From Photobacterium lutimaris (lineage in GTDB: Bacteria > Pseudomonadota > Gammaproteobacteria > Enterobacterales > Vibrionaceae), in the NCBI RefSeq assembly GCF_003025555.1, contig NZ_PYMH01000003.1, positions 1-64,000 of the forward strand: a stretch of DNA of 64,000 bases, read 5' to 3'. Positions 1 to 8,524 of this stretch are shown here, piece after piece (the stretch's first letter is position 1; every line of letters begins with the position of its first letter). The position numbers and the translations under genes are program-made. Under the pieces are notes generated by a model. It did no database searches and was not told the DNA's origin. It was given only the letters and a program-made list of their open reading frames with translations.

Positions 1-1546
1 TAGCACGAAGCTGATCATCAGAATATTTTGGTTGATAGATACCGTTGTTCTTTTTTAATCTTTCTTTTGCTTCTTGTAATCGCTCAAGCACTTCTTCTAG
101 TGAAGTTGGTGGTTTCCTATATTTTGACTTACGGAAGTTATTTTGTTTGATTTTTGACGGCACCTCAGCCCCATTCGGCTTTGCAATCCGGTGCTCGACC
201 AAGCCATTGGTTTGTCCGCGCTTGACCTTGTATTGGGCTTTTTGTTTTAGCTGTTTCGTTAGGGTTCTGAGTAATTGACCAAGCTCAGCAAGCTTACCGG
301 TATGGCGTGCCTTGCTGGCTGTAGCTCCGGCTGTACCAAGGCCACCGGTTGATGCGGCCAACAAAGCAGCCAGGACAATTTCAAATACGGCGCCGCCCCC
401 GATATAGGCCCACTCAGTTATGTGCTGTGCTTTGGCATATTCCGTCGCAAAGTTCATCAAAGCGCTCTGGGTTGCCGGATCATTTTTGATGAAACTGGCT
501 ATGTCATAGGCTTCTGCTAGGGTTTCTTTGCTGATGCTATTGGGGTCAAACCCCAGCGCTTTGACAAGCGCTTGATGGTTTTGGTCGTTGAAGTTGTTAC
601 CGAAGGTCGCGAGCCAGTCATCGGTGACGGTATCGTTGGTTCGCCAAGCAGCAGATGCGGCTCTGCGAAGGTAACCACTTGCGCTGGTTGCCGCATGGAC
701 ATCATCAATAAATTCCAGTAGCCCAGCACCCGCATCATAGACCCCTTTCCCTACCTCCCTGGCGAGTACCGCACCTTTCTCCAGCATATTCATCTGCTGG
801 TATTCGGCTTCAATTTCTGCAGCCTGAGCTTTCTGCTGGGCGATAATACTGTCTAGCAACTGGCTGACTTGGGTGCGGGTTGTGCTGATGGCGGACTCAG
901 ATATAGGAGTTCCAAATGTGACTTCAACATCACCAGGCTCGAGGTCATCGTAATGCTGGCTACCTGATTGATCTAAAGTACCCTCGAAAACTGTACCCGA
1001 AGACAGCAACTTGACCTGATAGGGGATGCCTTCTGCGGGTTGACCATCCGGTAAGGTGCAAGTGAGATCAAAACACTCCAGTTGCTGCGGCCTTTTGTCC
1101 GTTTTGCCTCCTTGAGTGAGGGCTTTGGCTGAGGATGCTATTTTGTCTATTGAGATGACTCGGGCTTTGCCTGCCATAGGTACGTCTGCACCCGTGCTCT
1201 CGGGCGGTGGTGGCATGAAGCTGTGTACCCTGTAAACATTCAGATCACCACTTGCCATTCGGCTACTGAGTTCATCGATCATTTCATCAATCGATTTATG
1301 GTGCTGCAGTGGGGTAGGGCAGAGCTGCTGATATAAGGTAAGAAGTTCAAACTTTCCGCTCCAAAACTCGCAATGATGGCGGAGTAAGTACTCAGCTCTG
1401 AACTTGCTCTGATAAAGGCGATCAGGTTGTACGACGTGACCGTCACGGCTTTGATAATGACGACCGATGACATAGCCAAAGCCTATTTCATCTGCCACCA
1501 ATGTGCTGTGAAATTTGGCATGGGTAAGTGAATCCTCAAAGAACAC
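1..1546 (-). CDS. Putative T6SS-associated effector, 3' end beyond the window
   Basis: The frame is open from a TAG at 1562-1564 down to the left edge, giving at least 515 residues. I chose the GTG at 1544-1546 because AAGGGAG lies 7 nt upstream; internal ATGs at 1214-1216 and 1175-1177 lack a good site. Three parts are visible: an N-terminal region of about 125 residues; a short beta-rich, transthyretin-like stretch (about residues 155-195) followed by a coiled-coil-like segment; and a hydrophobic Gly/Ala-rich patch near residues 380-405 followed by a very basic tail. This three-part build is common in polymorphic toxins, with the toxin domain expected past the window edge. It lies 50 bp downstream of ppkA on the same strand, so co-transcription is likely. 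I do not recognise a named family; the effector role is inferred from context. Confidence 0.6.
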   Translation of the reverse strand, partial: MFFEDSLTHAKFHSTLVADEIGFGYVIGRHYQSRDGHVVQPDRLYQSKFRAEYLLRHHCEFWSGKFELLTLYQQLCPTPLQHHKSIDEMIDELSSRMASGDLNVYRVHSFMPPPPESTGADVPMAGKARVISIDKIASSAKALTQGGKTDKRPQQLECFDLTCTLPDGQPAEGIPYQVKLLSSGTVFEGTLDQSGSQHYDDLEPGDVEVTFGTPISESAISTTRTQVSQLLDSIIAQQKAQAAEIEAEYQQMNMLEKGAVLAREVGKGVYDAGAGLLEFIDDVHAATSASGYLRRAASAAWRTNDTVTDDWLATFGNNFNDQNHQALVKALGFDPNSISKETLAEAYDIASFIKNDPATQSALMNFATEYAKAQHITEWAYIGGGAVFEIVLAALLAASTGGLGTAGATASKARHTGKLAELGQLLRTLTKQLKQKAQYKVKRGQTNGLVEHRIAKPNGAEVPSKIKQNNFRKSKYRKPPTSLEEVLERLQEAKERLKKNNGIYQPKYSDDQLRA

Positions 1547-1596
1547 CGCGCTAACTCCCTTCTATTCGTTGGTGTGGTATCTAGCTGTCGTGAAGG

Positions 1597-3672
1597 TCAG
1601 AGATTTGCTCTGTTACTTTCAACAAGCGCGAATAAGTTGTTGGCCTTATTCATCACCGTGCTAGCCGTTCGCGGTTTTCCTGATTTGAGCAGCTGATCGG
1701 AAAACGTTAAATAACGACTCGCCATAGAGAGCCTGAGCTGGTTTAAAGGAATAAAGTCATCAGGAAGGGCTTGAGCCAATAGATTGATATCGCCGCCAAC
1801 ATTGTCTAGCTGTTCGATTGTTGTACTCTGCTTTATCAATGACTCGAATGCCGAAATTTTACTTTCATATAGAGTTCTTGCTGCCTGGTAGGGGAAAGAA
1901 GGGGTTTGTCCTTGTTCAATTTGATGTTGGTATTGGACCATATCATGAACAGATTGTTTGAAATTCTGATCGTAGCTAGCAAAAGACTCTAGTTTGAGAG
2001 TATTCAAGAAAAATAGCTCACCGACTTCTAGAAGCGGTTGGAGCTTAGCAACGTCAAGATCTGAGGTTGCACTCGATAAACTGGTTGTAAAGATCTCTTC
2101 AGATTTAGCCGTAGGCTTGAAGGTATAACCTGACTTTAATTGCTGTAATTCGCCAAGAAGCTGATATACGTCGTTACCACTTTCATGATGCTGATAATCA
2201 CCTTTCTCCAGTAGTACATTGATGCGTTGTACCAATATATCTATTGTTGATGTCCAACTATTGGCGATCCTCTCACTCATTGCATTGAGAGTAAGGGAGT
2301 CAGGGTATAAGGACTGTGCTGCAATGATCTCTTTTTCTATTGCGTAGTAATCGGGATAGCGTTCTGTACGGTTGGTCAATAACGCATTGATTTTGTTTTG
2401 GTATATGTTAAGAATTTGCTCCCTTTTGTCATGAAGTAAACCACTTATTAATAGTTGTTGGCCCTGTGGAATCACCGGTAATATTTCGAGCAACTTATTA
2501 GACGGTAAAGCGACAAGTTGCTGGTTAGCAGTAATATCGCTCTGTAGGATCTCTAATTGAGCGGAGAGGTGCCGTAGACGCTCCTCTTTCATCATAAAGC
2601 CATACCCGATGAGAGCGGCGATACATACTGTGGCAGCACCTGTTGCGAATAAAGGCCAATAGCGCTTGTTGAGTCGCTCTGTCATCTCGGTAAAATTGGA
2701 AATCCGTTGCTCAGACTGAAAAGCCAGTCCGCTCTGCAGTATTCGCCAGTTTGTTTTGCTGATATTGGTTGGTTTTAGTGCCTTAAGCTGGTTTTTTTCT
2801 GCAATATCGGCTGGTTTTCGTTCAAAAGGGTGCTGGCTAGTTAGTAGTTCGTAGGCAATACAGGAAAAAGCAAAGATATCATCTTTGATTTCAGGTTCAC
2901 GTCCTTTAAGTAAGTCGGGGGAAGCGTAGGTGGGGGTATACCCACTTAAGGCATTGGTTTCATCTCGGGTTTCTGCCGCATAGTAGTCGGCATTTAGGTT
3001 CAGTGCTCTCGAAACGCCAAAATCAAACAGTTTAATCCTGCCATCTCGAGTAAGTATGATATTGCTAGGTTTAAGGTCTGCGTGAACCACGCCTTGTTCA
3101 TGGGCGTATCGCAGGGCAGAAATGACTTGGTCGAGTAGCCTCATCGCTTTGTCATAGCTTAAGCCATTCGGGCGAGAGCGTTGGATAACCTCCTCCAGTG
3201 TTTCGCCGTCCAGCCATTCCATTACAAGAAAATGCGCATGCTTGTCACCACCGAAGTCGTAGACTCGGATAATATTCGGGTGGCTTAATTGCTGGGTTTT
3301 TTGAGCTTCTTTAATGAGGATTTTAGCCGCGCCAGATTGGTTCATATATTCTTTTTGTAAAACTTTCAGCGCGACAAAAGGCGATTTTACGCCGGCGGCT
3401 TCTAGCAACAAATCTTTAGCTCGGTATACGTCGCACATGCCGCCATGGCCAATCAATGTTTCAACTTTATACCTACCTTTGATCAGCCTCCCCTGTATTT
3501 CATCACTATCAAACGTATCAGTATCTTTCTTGGGTATATTTTCAATATATTCGTTGGTATCAAGTAATTTTGTTTTTTCTTGTTGAGTGATTGGATTTTT
3601 ATTTGAAATCTTAGCACCTGTATGTGGGGCTTGATCACTTTGATGGCGGTCCATGTTGATTGCTTGCTCCAT
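1597..3672 (-). CDS. ppkA: T6SS serine/threonine protein kinase PpkA
   Basis: This Hanks-type membrane kinase starts the threonine phosphorylation pathway of T6SS by phosphorylating the FHA protein. The sequence shows a glycine loop (IGHGGMCDVYRAKD, about residues 74-87), the ATP-binding lysine in VALKV, a catalytic loop HADLKPSNIIL and the metal-binding DFG. The catalytic arginine of HRD is replaced by alanine, so this is a non-RD kinase. A single transmembrane segment (WPLFATGAATVCIAALIGYG) lies near residue 350, and about 330 helical residues of presumed periplasmic sensor domain follow. The start is uncertain: ATG at 3672 is used, a TTG at 3729 would add 19 residues without a ribosome site, and ATG at 3654 has GGAG 12 nt upstream. 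The gene diverges from tagH; the phosphatase PppA is at 12756. Confidence 0.93.
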   Translation of the reverse strand: MEQAINMDRHQSDQAPHTGAKISNKNPITQQEKTKLLDTNEYIENIPKKDTDTFDSDEIQGRLIKGRYKVETLIGHGGMCDVYRAKDLLLEAAGVKSPFVALKVLQKEYMNQSGAAKILIKEAQKTQQLSHPNIIRVYDFGGDKHAHFLVMEWLDGETLEEVIQRSRPNGLSYDKAMRLLDQVISALRYAHEQGVVHADLKPSNIILTRDGRIKLFDFGVSRALNLNADYYAAETRDETNALSGYTPTYASPDLLKGREPEIKDDIFAFSCIAYELLTSQHPFERKPADIAEKNQLKALKPTNISKTNWRILQSGLAFQSEQRISNFTEMTERLNKRYWPLFATGAATVCIAALIGYGFMMKEERLRHLSAQLEILQSDITANQQLVALPSNKLLEILPVIPQGQQLLISGLLHDKREQILNIYQNKINALLTNRTERYPDYYAIEKEIIAAQSLYPDSLTLNAMSERIANSWTSTIDILVQRINVLLEKGDYQHHESGNDVYQLLGELQQLKSGYTFKPTAKSEEIFTTSLSSATSDLDVAKLQPLLEVGELFFLNTLKLESFASYDQNFKQSVHDMVQYQHQIEQGQTPSFPYQAARTLYESKISAFESLIKQSTTIEQLDNVGGDINLLAQALPDDFIPLNQLRLSMASRYLTFSDQLLKSGKPRTASTVMNKANNLFALVESNRANL

Positions 3673-4007
3673 GCTATCAAACCGTGGGCTTTGAGGGTTT
3701 ACTTGAAAATAAAGGCTGTTGAATACCAATGTTTTTACTTTTTATATAGATGGATAATATGATAATGCGAACAAAGCCCAAAATAATTTGATGCAATGTA
3801 ATGTATTGTATTTAATTTTATGAAGTCAGTGCGATAAATAACACAGACCTTGTTGGTTGTATTGATCTTCATAAGTTGTGTTTTTAGTATCTCGCCATAC
3901 GTTGGAAGGGCTTGTTGTTTTTCAGTTTTATTAACTTTTCTATTGCTAATTATTTATGAACTTGTAATTTCAGAACTGGCAATTATTATTGAACAGGTGA
4001 TGTTTTC
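3673..4007. promoter_or_regulatory. Divergent AT-rich promoter region between ppkA and tagH
   Basis: This 335-bp gap must carry the promoters of both T6SS arms. It is markedly AT-rich, with a run of related ATGTAATGTATTGTATT sequence near 3790-3812 that is partly self-complementary. I found no convincing sigma-54 -24/-12 pair and no clear sigma-70 hexamer pair. AT-rich T6SS promoters are often silenced by H-NS, but that is inference here. The ribosome site of tagH (AGGTGA, 7 nt before ATG) lies at the right end. Confidence 0.5.
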
Positions 4008-5351
4008 ATGGAGTTAATACTCTCAGTACTCAGTTATCATCGCTTTACATCAGATTTGGTAAATAAGATGTCTTTTTCTTTTAATGACAAAAAAGACACT
4101 TATTCTATTGGGCGTTCGTCCCAAAGTGACTGGTGCTTACCCGATCCTGAGCGGGTGATCTCTGGTCAACATGCCTTTATCCGATGTTACCCTGGTGAAT
4201 TTTTAATAACAGATTTATCAACCAATGGTTTGTTTATAAATAAATCCATAGAGGCGCTAGGGAAAGACAACGTCTATAGGCTGAACAATGGCGATATTCT
4301 GTCCTTAGGTGACTATGAGATAGAGGTTTCATTATTTGAAAGCGCGACAGCGGGAAGTGCTAGTCAGCAGCATCAGATTAGCAATGCTGACGAAATTAAA
4401 AAATCAATGGGTCATGTAGGTATACCTGTTAAAGAACAGCACTTCAGTAACTTACAAGCGAGCGGTGAGAGTTCAGAAGGGCCGGAGAAGCCAGCTGTTA
4501 TCAATGCCTCAAGACCGGAGTTTAATGGGGGCCCTGAAGACAGCTTTGCGTTAACCCTAAGTGATTATTCTGAACCTGGTAGTTTTAATGAGAATGCTAT
4601 TCCTGAAGACTGGGAGCATATGCTTGGTTCCTCTATTACGTCCCCACCCGAAGCTAAGACAAATTCACTGGATGATGAAGTGGATGCTTATCGTATAAAC
4701 GAAAGTAAGAGTAGGCCGGGAAATACACCAGAGAGAAAGTTAGCCGACAATGGGTTAGATAACAATTTATCACCAGACGCGGCTGCGTTTATCCGAGGAC
4801 TAGGGATTAACCCAGATATGATACCAGCAGGAGCTTCCGAGCTATGGTGGAATGAGCTCGGTATAATCACACAGCAGTTAATGGCAGGCTTGATGGATGC
4901 GTTGCATCAGCGTTCTATTTTTAAGCAGAATAGTCGTTTGAATCAGACTTTATTCAAGAGGCAAGAAAATAATCCACTCAAGTTTTCAGCCACGATCGAA
5001 GATGCAATACATAACTTACTTAATCGAAATAGCACCAGTTTTCTATCCGCAGATAAAGCAGTAAATGAAGCCTTTCGTGATTTAGAAAAACATGAACAGG
5101 CATTGCTAGCCGGTGTTGAAGGTACGGTTCATGGTCTAGTGAAATTGTTGTCTCCAGATTCTATTTCAATAAGAGGGCGAGAGCATACGCTTTGGCAGAG
5201 AATAACGCCATCCAATACAAAGTCAAATAATTGGGATACCTATGTAGCTATGTATCAGAGGCTAGAACATGATTTGGATGGTGCAAGTAAGGCGTTTTAT
5301 CTTGATGATTTTGTTAAGTCCTATGAGGCATATTTAAAAGGAGTAAAGTAA
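4008..5351 (+). CDS. tagH: T6SS forkhead-associated (FHA) scaffold protein TagH/Fha
   Basis: The 447-residue protein has an N-terminal FHA phosphothreonine-binding domain (about residues 20-105) with the conserved G35-R36-S37, S52-x-x-H55 and N73-G74. A poorly conserved acidic, Ser-rich linker (about 110-250) follows, and then a helical C-terminal domain typical of T6SS FHA proteins (about 255-447). In characterised systems PpkA phosphorylates Fha, which triggers assembly, and PppA reverses it; all three genes are present here. AGGTGA lies 7 nt before the ATG. It is the first gene of the long plus-strand operon and its TAA overlaps the tssJ ATG by one base. Confidence 0.93.
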   Translation: MELILSVLSYHRFTSDLVNKMSFSFNDKKDTYSIGRSSQSDWCLPDPERVISGQHAFIRCYPGEFLITDLSTNGLFINKSIEALGKDNVYRLNNGDILSLGDYEIEVSLFESATAGSASQQHQISNADEIKKSMGHVGIPVKEQHFSNLQASGESSEGPEKPAVINASRPEFNGGPEDSFALTLSDYSEPGSFNENAIPEDWEHMLGSSITSPPEAKTNSLDDEVDAYRINESKSRPGNTPERKLADNGLDNNLSPDAAAFIRGLGINPDMIPAGASELWWNELGIITQQLMAGLMDALHQRSIFKQNSRLNQTLFKRQENNPLKFSATIEDAIHNLLNRNSTSFLSADKAVNEAFRDLEKHEQALLAGVEGTVHGLVKLLSPDSISIRGREHTLWQRITPSNTKSNNWDTYVAMYQRLEHDLDGASKAFYLDDFVKSYEAYLKGVK

Positions 5352-5815
5352 TGAAGTGGTTACGGTATTTTCCAGTTTCATTTGTTCTTGTTTTATTTAT
5401 GTCGGGATGTTCAGTGGCCAACTATGTTGTTCCGGCTTATACAACACTGGAGTTTAAAATATCTAAGGATGTGAATCCTGATATGAATGGTAAGGCGTCA
5501 CCAGTTGTTGTGAAAGTGTTTGAATTATCATCAAGAACACTTTTTGAAAGCCAGGATTTCTTTGCTCTATATGATAGACCTCAAGATGTGCTAGGTCCTG
5601 ATTTAATTGGTAAAAATGAATTTGAATTTACTCCAGGAACTCGAAAAAGTTACGACTTGAATTTGCCGAATGGAATTCGATATGCCGGGATTTTAGTGGC
5701 TTACCAAGATATTGAAAATGCCCGCTGGAGAGAAGTTGTAGAGATTAATACGACAGAATACCGAACTTATGACGTGGTAATTGATGAACTATCCGTGTTT
5801 GTTCTTAACCGTTAA
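5351..5815 (+). CDS. tssJ: T6SS outer-membrane lipoprotein TssJ
   Basis: TssJ anchors the membrane complex TssJLM to the outer membrane by contacting the periplasmic domain of TssM. The 154-residue product has a lipoprotein signal peptide with the lipobox FMSGC and the acylated Cys at position 20. A beta-sandwich-like domain follows, with the family stretch SPVVVKVFELSSRTLFESQDF near residues 45-65 and DVVIDELSVFVLNR at the end. Length matches the family. It overlaps tagH by one base and precedes tssK by 28 bp. Confidence 0.95.
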   Translation: MKWLRYFPVSFVLVLFMSGCSVANYVVPAYTTLEFKISKDVNPDMNGKASPVVVKVFELSSRTLFESQDFFALYDRPQDVLGPDLIGKNEFEFTPGTRKSYDLNLPNGIRYAGILVAYQDIENARWREVVEINTTEYRTYDVVIDELSVFVLNR

Positions 5816-5843
5816 ACGCCTTTTATGTTGTTAGGAAAGTTAA

Positions 5844-7169
5844 ATGACTGATTTCAGCCGGGTGGTGTGGAGTGAAGGGATGTTTTTGCGTCCACAGCAC
5901 TTTCAACAGCAGGAACGCTTCATGTTGCATGAGGTGGCACAGGTTACGAGCTCGATATCTCCTTATTTCTGGGGAGTAAATGAATTGATGATTGATGAGT
6001 CCTTACTTAGTCATAGTCAGTTTGGTCTAACCAAAATTAGTGCACTCATGCCAGATGGTTGTGCTGTTGAGAGCCCATTGCGGGATATGCTACCAAAAGC
6101 AATTGAGCTAGAAAAAAATGTACGTGATGAAATCGTGTATTTGGCAATCCCGGCTGAAAAAGTGGGTGCGGTGAATATTTCAGAACAAGGCAGCACTCAA
6201 ATCACTCGATATGGTTTTTCTGATCATGATGTTGCAGATACCAATGTGGGAACTGATAGCCTTGAAGTTTTGCAGTTGGCTCAACTTACGCTGGAATTCA
6301 AGTTATCTAGAGATAGCCTGTCTGGCTATATCACTCTGCCTATCGCGAGAGTTATTGAAGTCAGTGAAGAGGGGAAGGTGTCTTTGGATCAAAAGTTTAT
6401 TCCCCCGTGCCTGAATGCGAATAGAAATCCGGTATCGAAAATATTACTCAATGAAGTTTATGGGATGCTGAAGTTACGAGCGGATGCACTGGCTGGCCGT
6501 TTAAGCCAAGGACAAGGTGCAGCAAATTCCATCGCTGATTTTATGATGCTGCAGCTGCTAAACCGTTATGAGCCGTTATTTGTCCACTTAACAAAGAGCG
6601 ATGGGTTACACCCACAGCTTATGTGTCAGTACCTGTATTCTTTGGTTGGGGAGCTAGCGACTTTTTCTGATGCGAGTAAACGACCTCCTGAATTGCCCGT
6701 TTATCAGCATGATGATCTGGCAAATGTACTCAGTCATATAATGAGTGTACTCAATAAGTACATGAGTACAGTGCTTGAACAGACGGCTACGCAGCTTCCA
6801 CTTGACGTGACGAAGTTCGGTATACGTGTTGCGGCCATAGGAGATAAAGGGCTTTTAGATCGTTCAATTTTTGTTATTGCGGTTAAAGCTGATATTCACG
6901 GTGAAGAATTGCGTCGCCGTTTTCCGTCACAAGTAAAAATCGGCCCAGTAGAACACATCCGTGATCTTGTGAATAACCAATTACCTGGAATTGCAATAAC
7001 AGCCTTGCCAGTCGCCCCTAGGCAGATCCCATACCATGCTGATTATCACTATTTTCAATTGAATAAAAACAATGATTATTGGCAACGTTTAAGTGCCAGT
7101 GGCGGTATCGCTCTGCATCTTTCAGGTAAGTACCCTGAACTCGATATGCAGCTATGGGCGATTAATTAG
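5844..7169 (+). CDS. tssK: T6SS baseplate protein TssK
   Basis: TssK is the trimeric baseplate component that links the baseplate wedge to the TssL/TssM membrane complex. The 441-residue product opens with the family signature VVWSEGMFLRPQHFQQQERF (residues 7-26) and keeps the length of typical TssK proteins. AGGAAAG precedes the ATG. It lies between tssJ and tssL, the usual JKLM order. No transmembrane segment is seen, which fits a cytoplasmic baseplate protein. Confidence 0.96.
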   Translation: MTDFSRVVWSEGMFLRPQHFQQQERFMLHEVAQVTSSISPYFWGVNELMIDESLLSHSQFGLTKISALMPDGCAVESPLRDMLPKAIELEKNVRDEIVYLAIPAEKVGAVNISEQGSTQITRYGFSDHDVADTNVGTDSLEVLQLAQLTLEFKLSRDSLSGYITLPIARVIEVSEEGKVSLDQKFIPPCLNANRNPVSKILLNEVYGMLKLRADALAGRLSQGQGAANSIADFMMLQLLNRYEPLFVHLTKSDGLHPQLMCQYLYSLVGELATFSDASKRPPELPVYQHDDLANVLSHIMSVLNKYMSTVLEQTATQLPLDVTKFGIRVAAIGDKGLLDRSIFVIAVKADIHGEELRRRFPSQVKIGPVEHIRDLVNNQLPGIAITALPVAPRQIPYHADYHYFQLNKNNDYWQRLSASGGIALHLSGKYPELDMQLWAIN

Positions 7170-7196
7170 TAATAGTTGGTGCAGGGATTAATTGAT

Positions 7197-8501
7197 ATGT
7201 CGGAAGCAACCCTAATTAAGCCTCGCCCTGGCCCAAGGGGAAAAAATGGCGTAGGACGCAACACTGCGAAACAACCCAGCGTTCAGAATGTTGATCAAAC
7301 GGTTGTAATGACAAAGATCAAGGCAGGAGGGGCATCTTTACGGGTCCCTCCCTTAGGTGATAACCCACTTGTTGAGGAAGCGAGTACCTTGTTGTCATTG
7401 ATCGGTCAAATAAGGAGTACTTCCCATCACAATGATGTGAGTGATCTACAGCAAAGATGCATTGATAAGGTTCGTGAATATGAGGTGCGTTTAAGAAGCC
7501 TGTCGGTTGACAGTGAGAAAATAGAAGCTGCTCGTTATTGTTTATGCTCATTTCTGGATGAAACGGTATTAAATACGGTCTGGGGAGGGCAATCGAACTG
7601 GTCTACGGAAAGCTTACTTTCTACTTTCCACTCGGAAACATTCGGTGGTGAGTATTTTTACACGCTGATGGAAAGCAATTTGGTAGATCCGCGCACCAAG
7701 CTCCAGTTGCTTGAATTGCAGTATATCTGCTTGTCGTTGGGCTTTGTTGGCAAGATGCGGGTTGAAGAGCGTGGAATGGACAAGCTCGAGAGCTATCGTG
7801 AGCAGGCTTATCAGGTATTGCTTGAACAGAACGGAGAGCCGAGTCGTGAACTCTCTCCGGATTGGGCTAATCATGTTATCAAACGTACTGAATTAAAGAG
7901 TGGAGTTCCACTTTGGGTGTTTGTTTCCGTTTTCTCATTGTTAACTTTGGCGATGTACATGGGGTTCAGTTATCAGATCAATGATTATTCGAATAAGGTG
8001 TTTAACCAGCTAAATGAAATAGCTCGTTTTGAAACCAACGACCGACAGCGTCAAAATTCCTCGGTCAATCCTGCATCAGTTCGCTTACAGCAGTTATTAC
8101 AGCGAGAAATTGAAAATGGTGTACTTGAAATCATCGAACTGCCTGATCGTGTCCGAATTATTATGAAGTCAAGTGAGCTATTTCTCTCTGGTAGCGCTGA
8201 AGTTCAGACGGCTTTAATGCCTGTTCTATCGAAGGTTGCAAGGGCATTGGAATCAACGAGTGGGAAAATCTTAATTACAGGTCACACTGATAACCAGCCC
8301 ATTTTTACCAGTAAATATCCGTCTAATTGGCATTTGTCATTAGCTAGGGCAACGGCAGTTGCTAACAGTATGGCAATGGGAACCGATTTACATGGACGGC
8401 TGTGGCCTGAAGGTCTAGGCGAGTCCAAGCCGCGCAATGCCAATGATAGCGAACAAGAACGCGCACGCAATCGCCGGGTTGAGATTGATTTACTCTTTTA
8501 A
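7197..8501 (+). CDS. tssL: T6SS inner-membrane protein TssL with C-terminal OmpA-like domain
   Basis: The N-terminal half is a DotU/IcmH-type cytoplasmic domain (about residues 55-230) with FLDETVLNTVWGG. One transmembrane segment follows (about 236-258), and a periplasmic OmpA/MotB peptidoglycan-binding domain (about 315-434) carries ITGHTDNQPI and ends RNRRVEIDLLF. This is the so-called extended TssL, which anchors the complex to the cell wall directly. I start at the ATG at 7197, preceded by CAGGGA, rather than the TTG 21 nt upstream. It works with TssM, 23 bp downstream. Confidence 0.95.
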   Translation: MSEATLIKPRPGPRGKNGVGRNTAKQPSVQNVDQTVVMTKIKAGGASLRVPPLGDNPLVEEASTLLSLIGQIRSTSHHNDVSDLQQRCIDKVREYEVRLRSLSVDSEKIEAARYCLCSFLDETVLNTVWGGQSNWSTESLLSTFHSETFGGEYFYTLMESNLVDPRTKLQLLELQYICLSLGFVGKMRVEERGMDKLESYREQAYQVLLEQNGEPSRELSPDWANHVIKRTELKSGVPLWVFVSVFSLLTLAMYMGFSYQINDYSNKVFNQLNEIARFETNDRQRQNSSVNPASVRLQQLLQREIENGVLEIIELPDRVRIIMKSSELFLSGSAEVQTALMPVLSKVARALESTSGKILITGHTDNQPIFTSKYPSNWHLSLARATAVANSMAMGTDLHGRLWPEGLGESKPRNANDSEQERARNRRVEIDLLF

Positions 8502-8524
8502 GTACAAGGGATTGAACGAGAAAT

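Noticed and set aside
45..278. Plus-strand reading frame of 77 codons at the left edge.
   Set aside because: It lies wholly within the continuous minus-strand effector frame, which has a good start site and better coding character.
517..738. Minus-strand frame of 73 codons and a second at 1279-1479 (66 codons).
   Set aside because: Both are out-of-frame shadows of the 515-codon effector frame on the same strand.
3730..4007. Possible sigma-54 promoter for the T6SS operon (CTGGCAATTATTATTGAAC).
   Set aside because: The GG is not followed by GC at the required ten-base spacing, and no VasH-type activator is encoded in the cluster.
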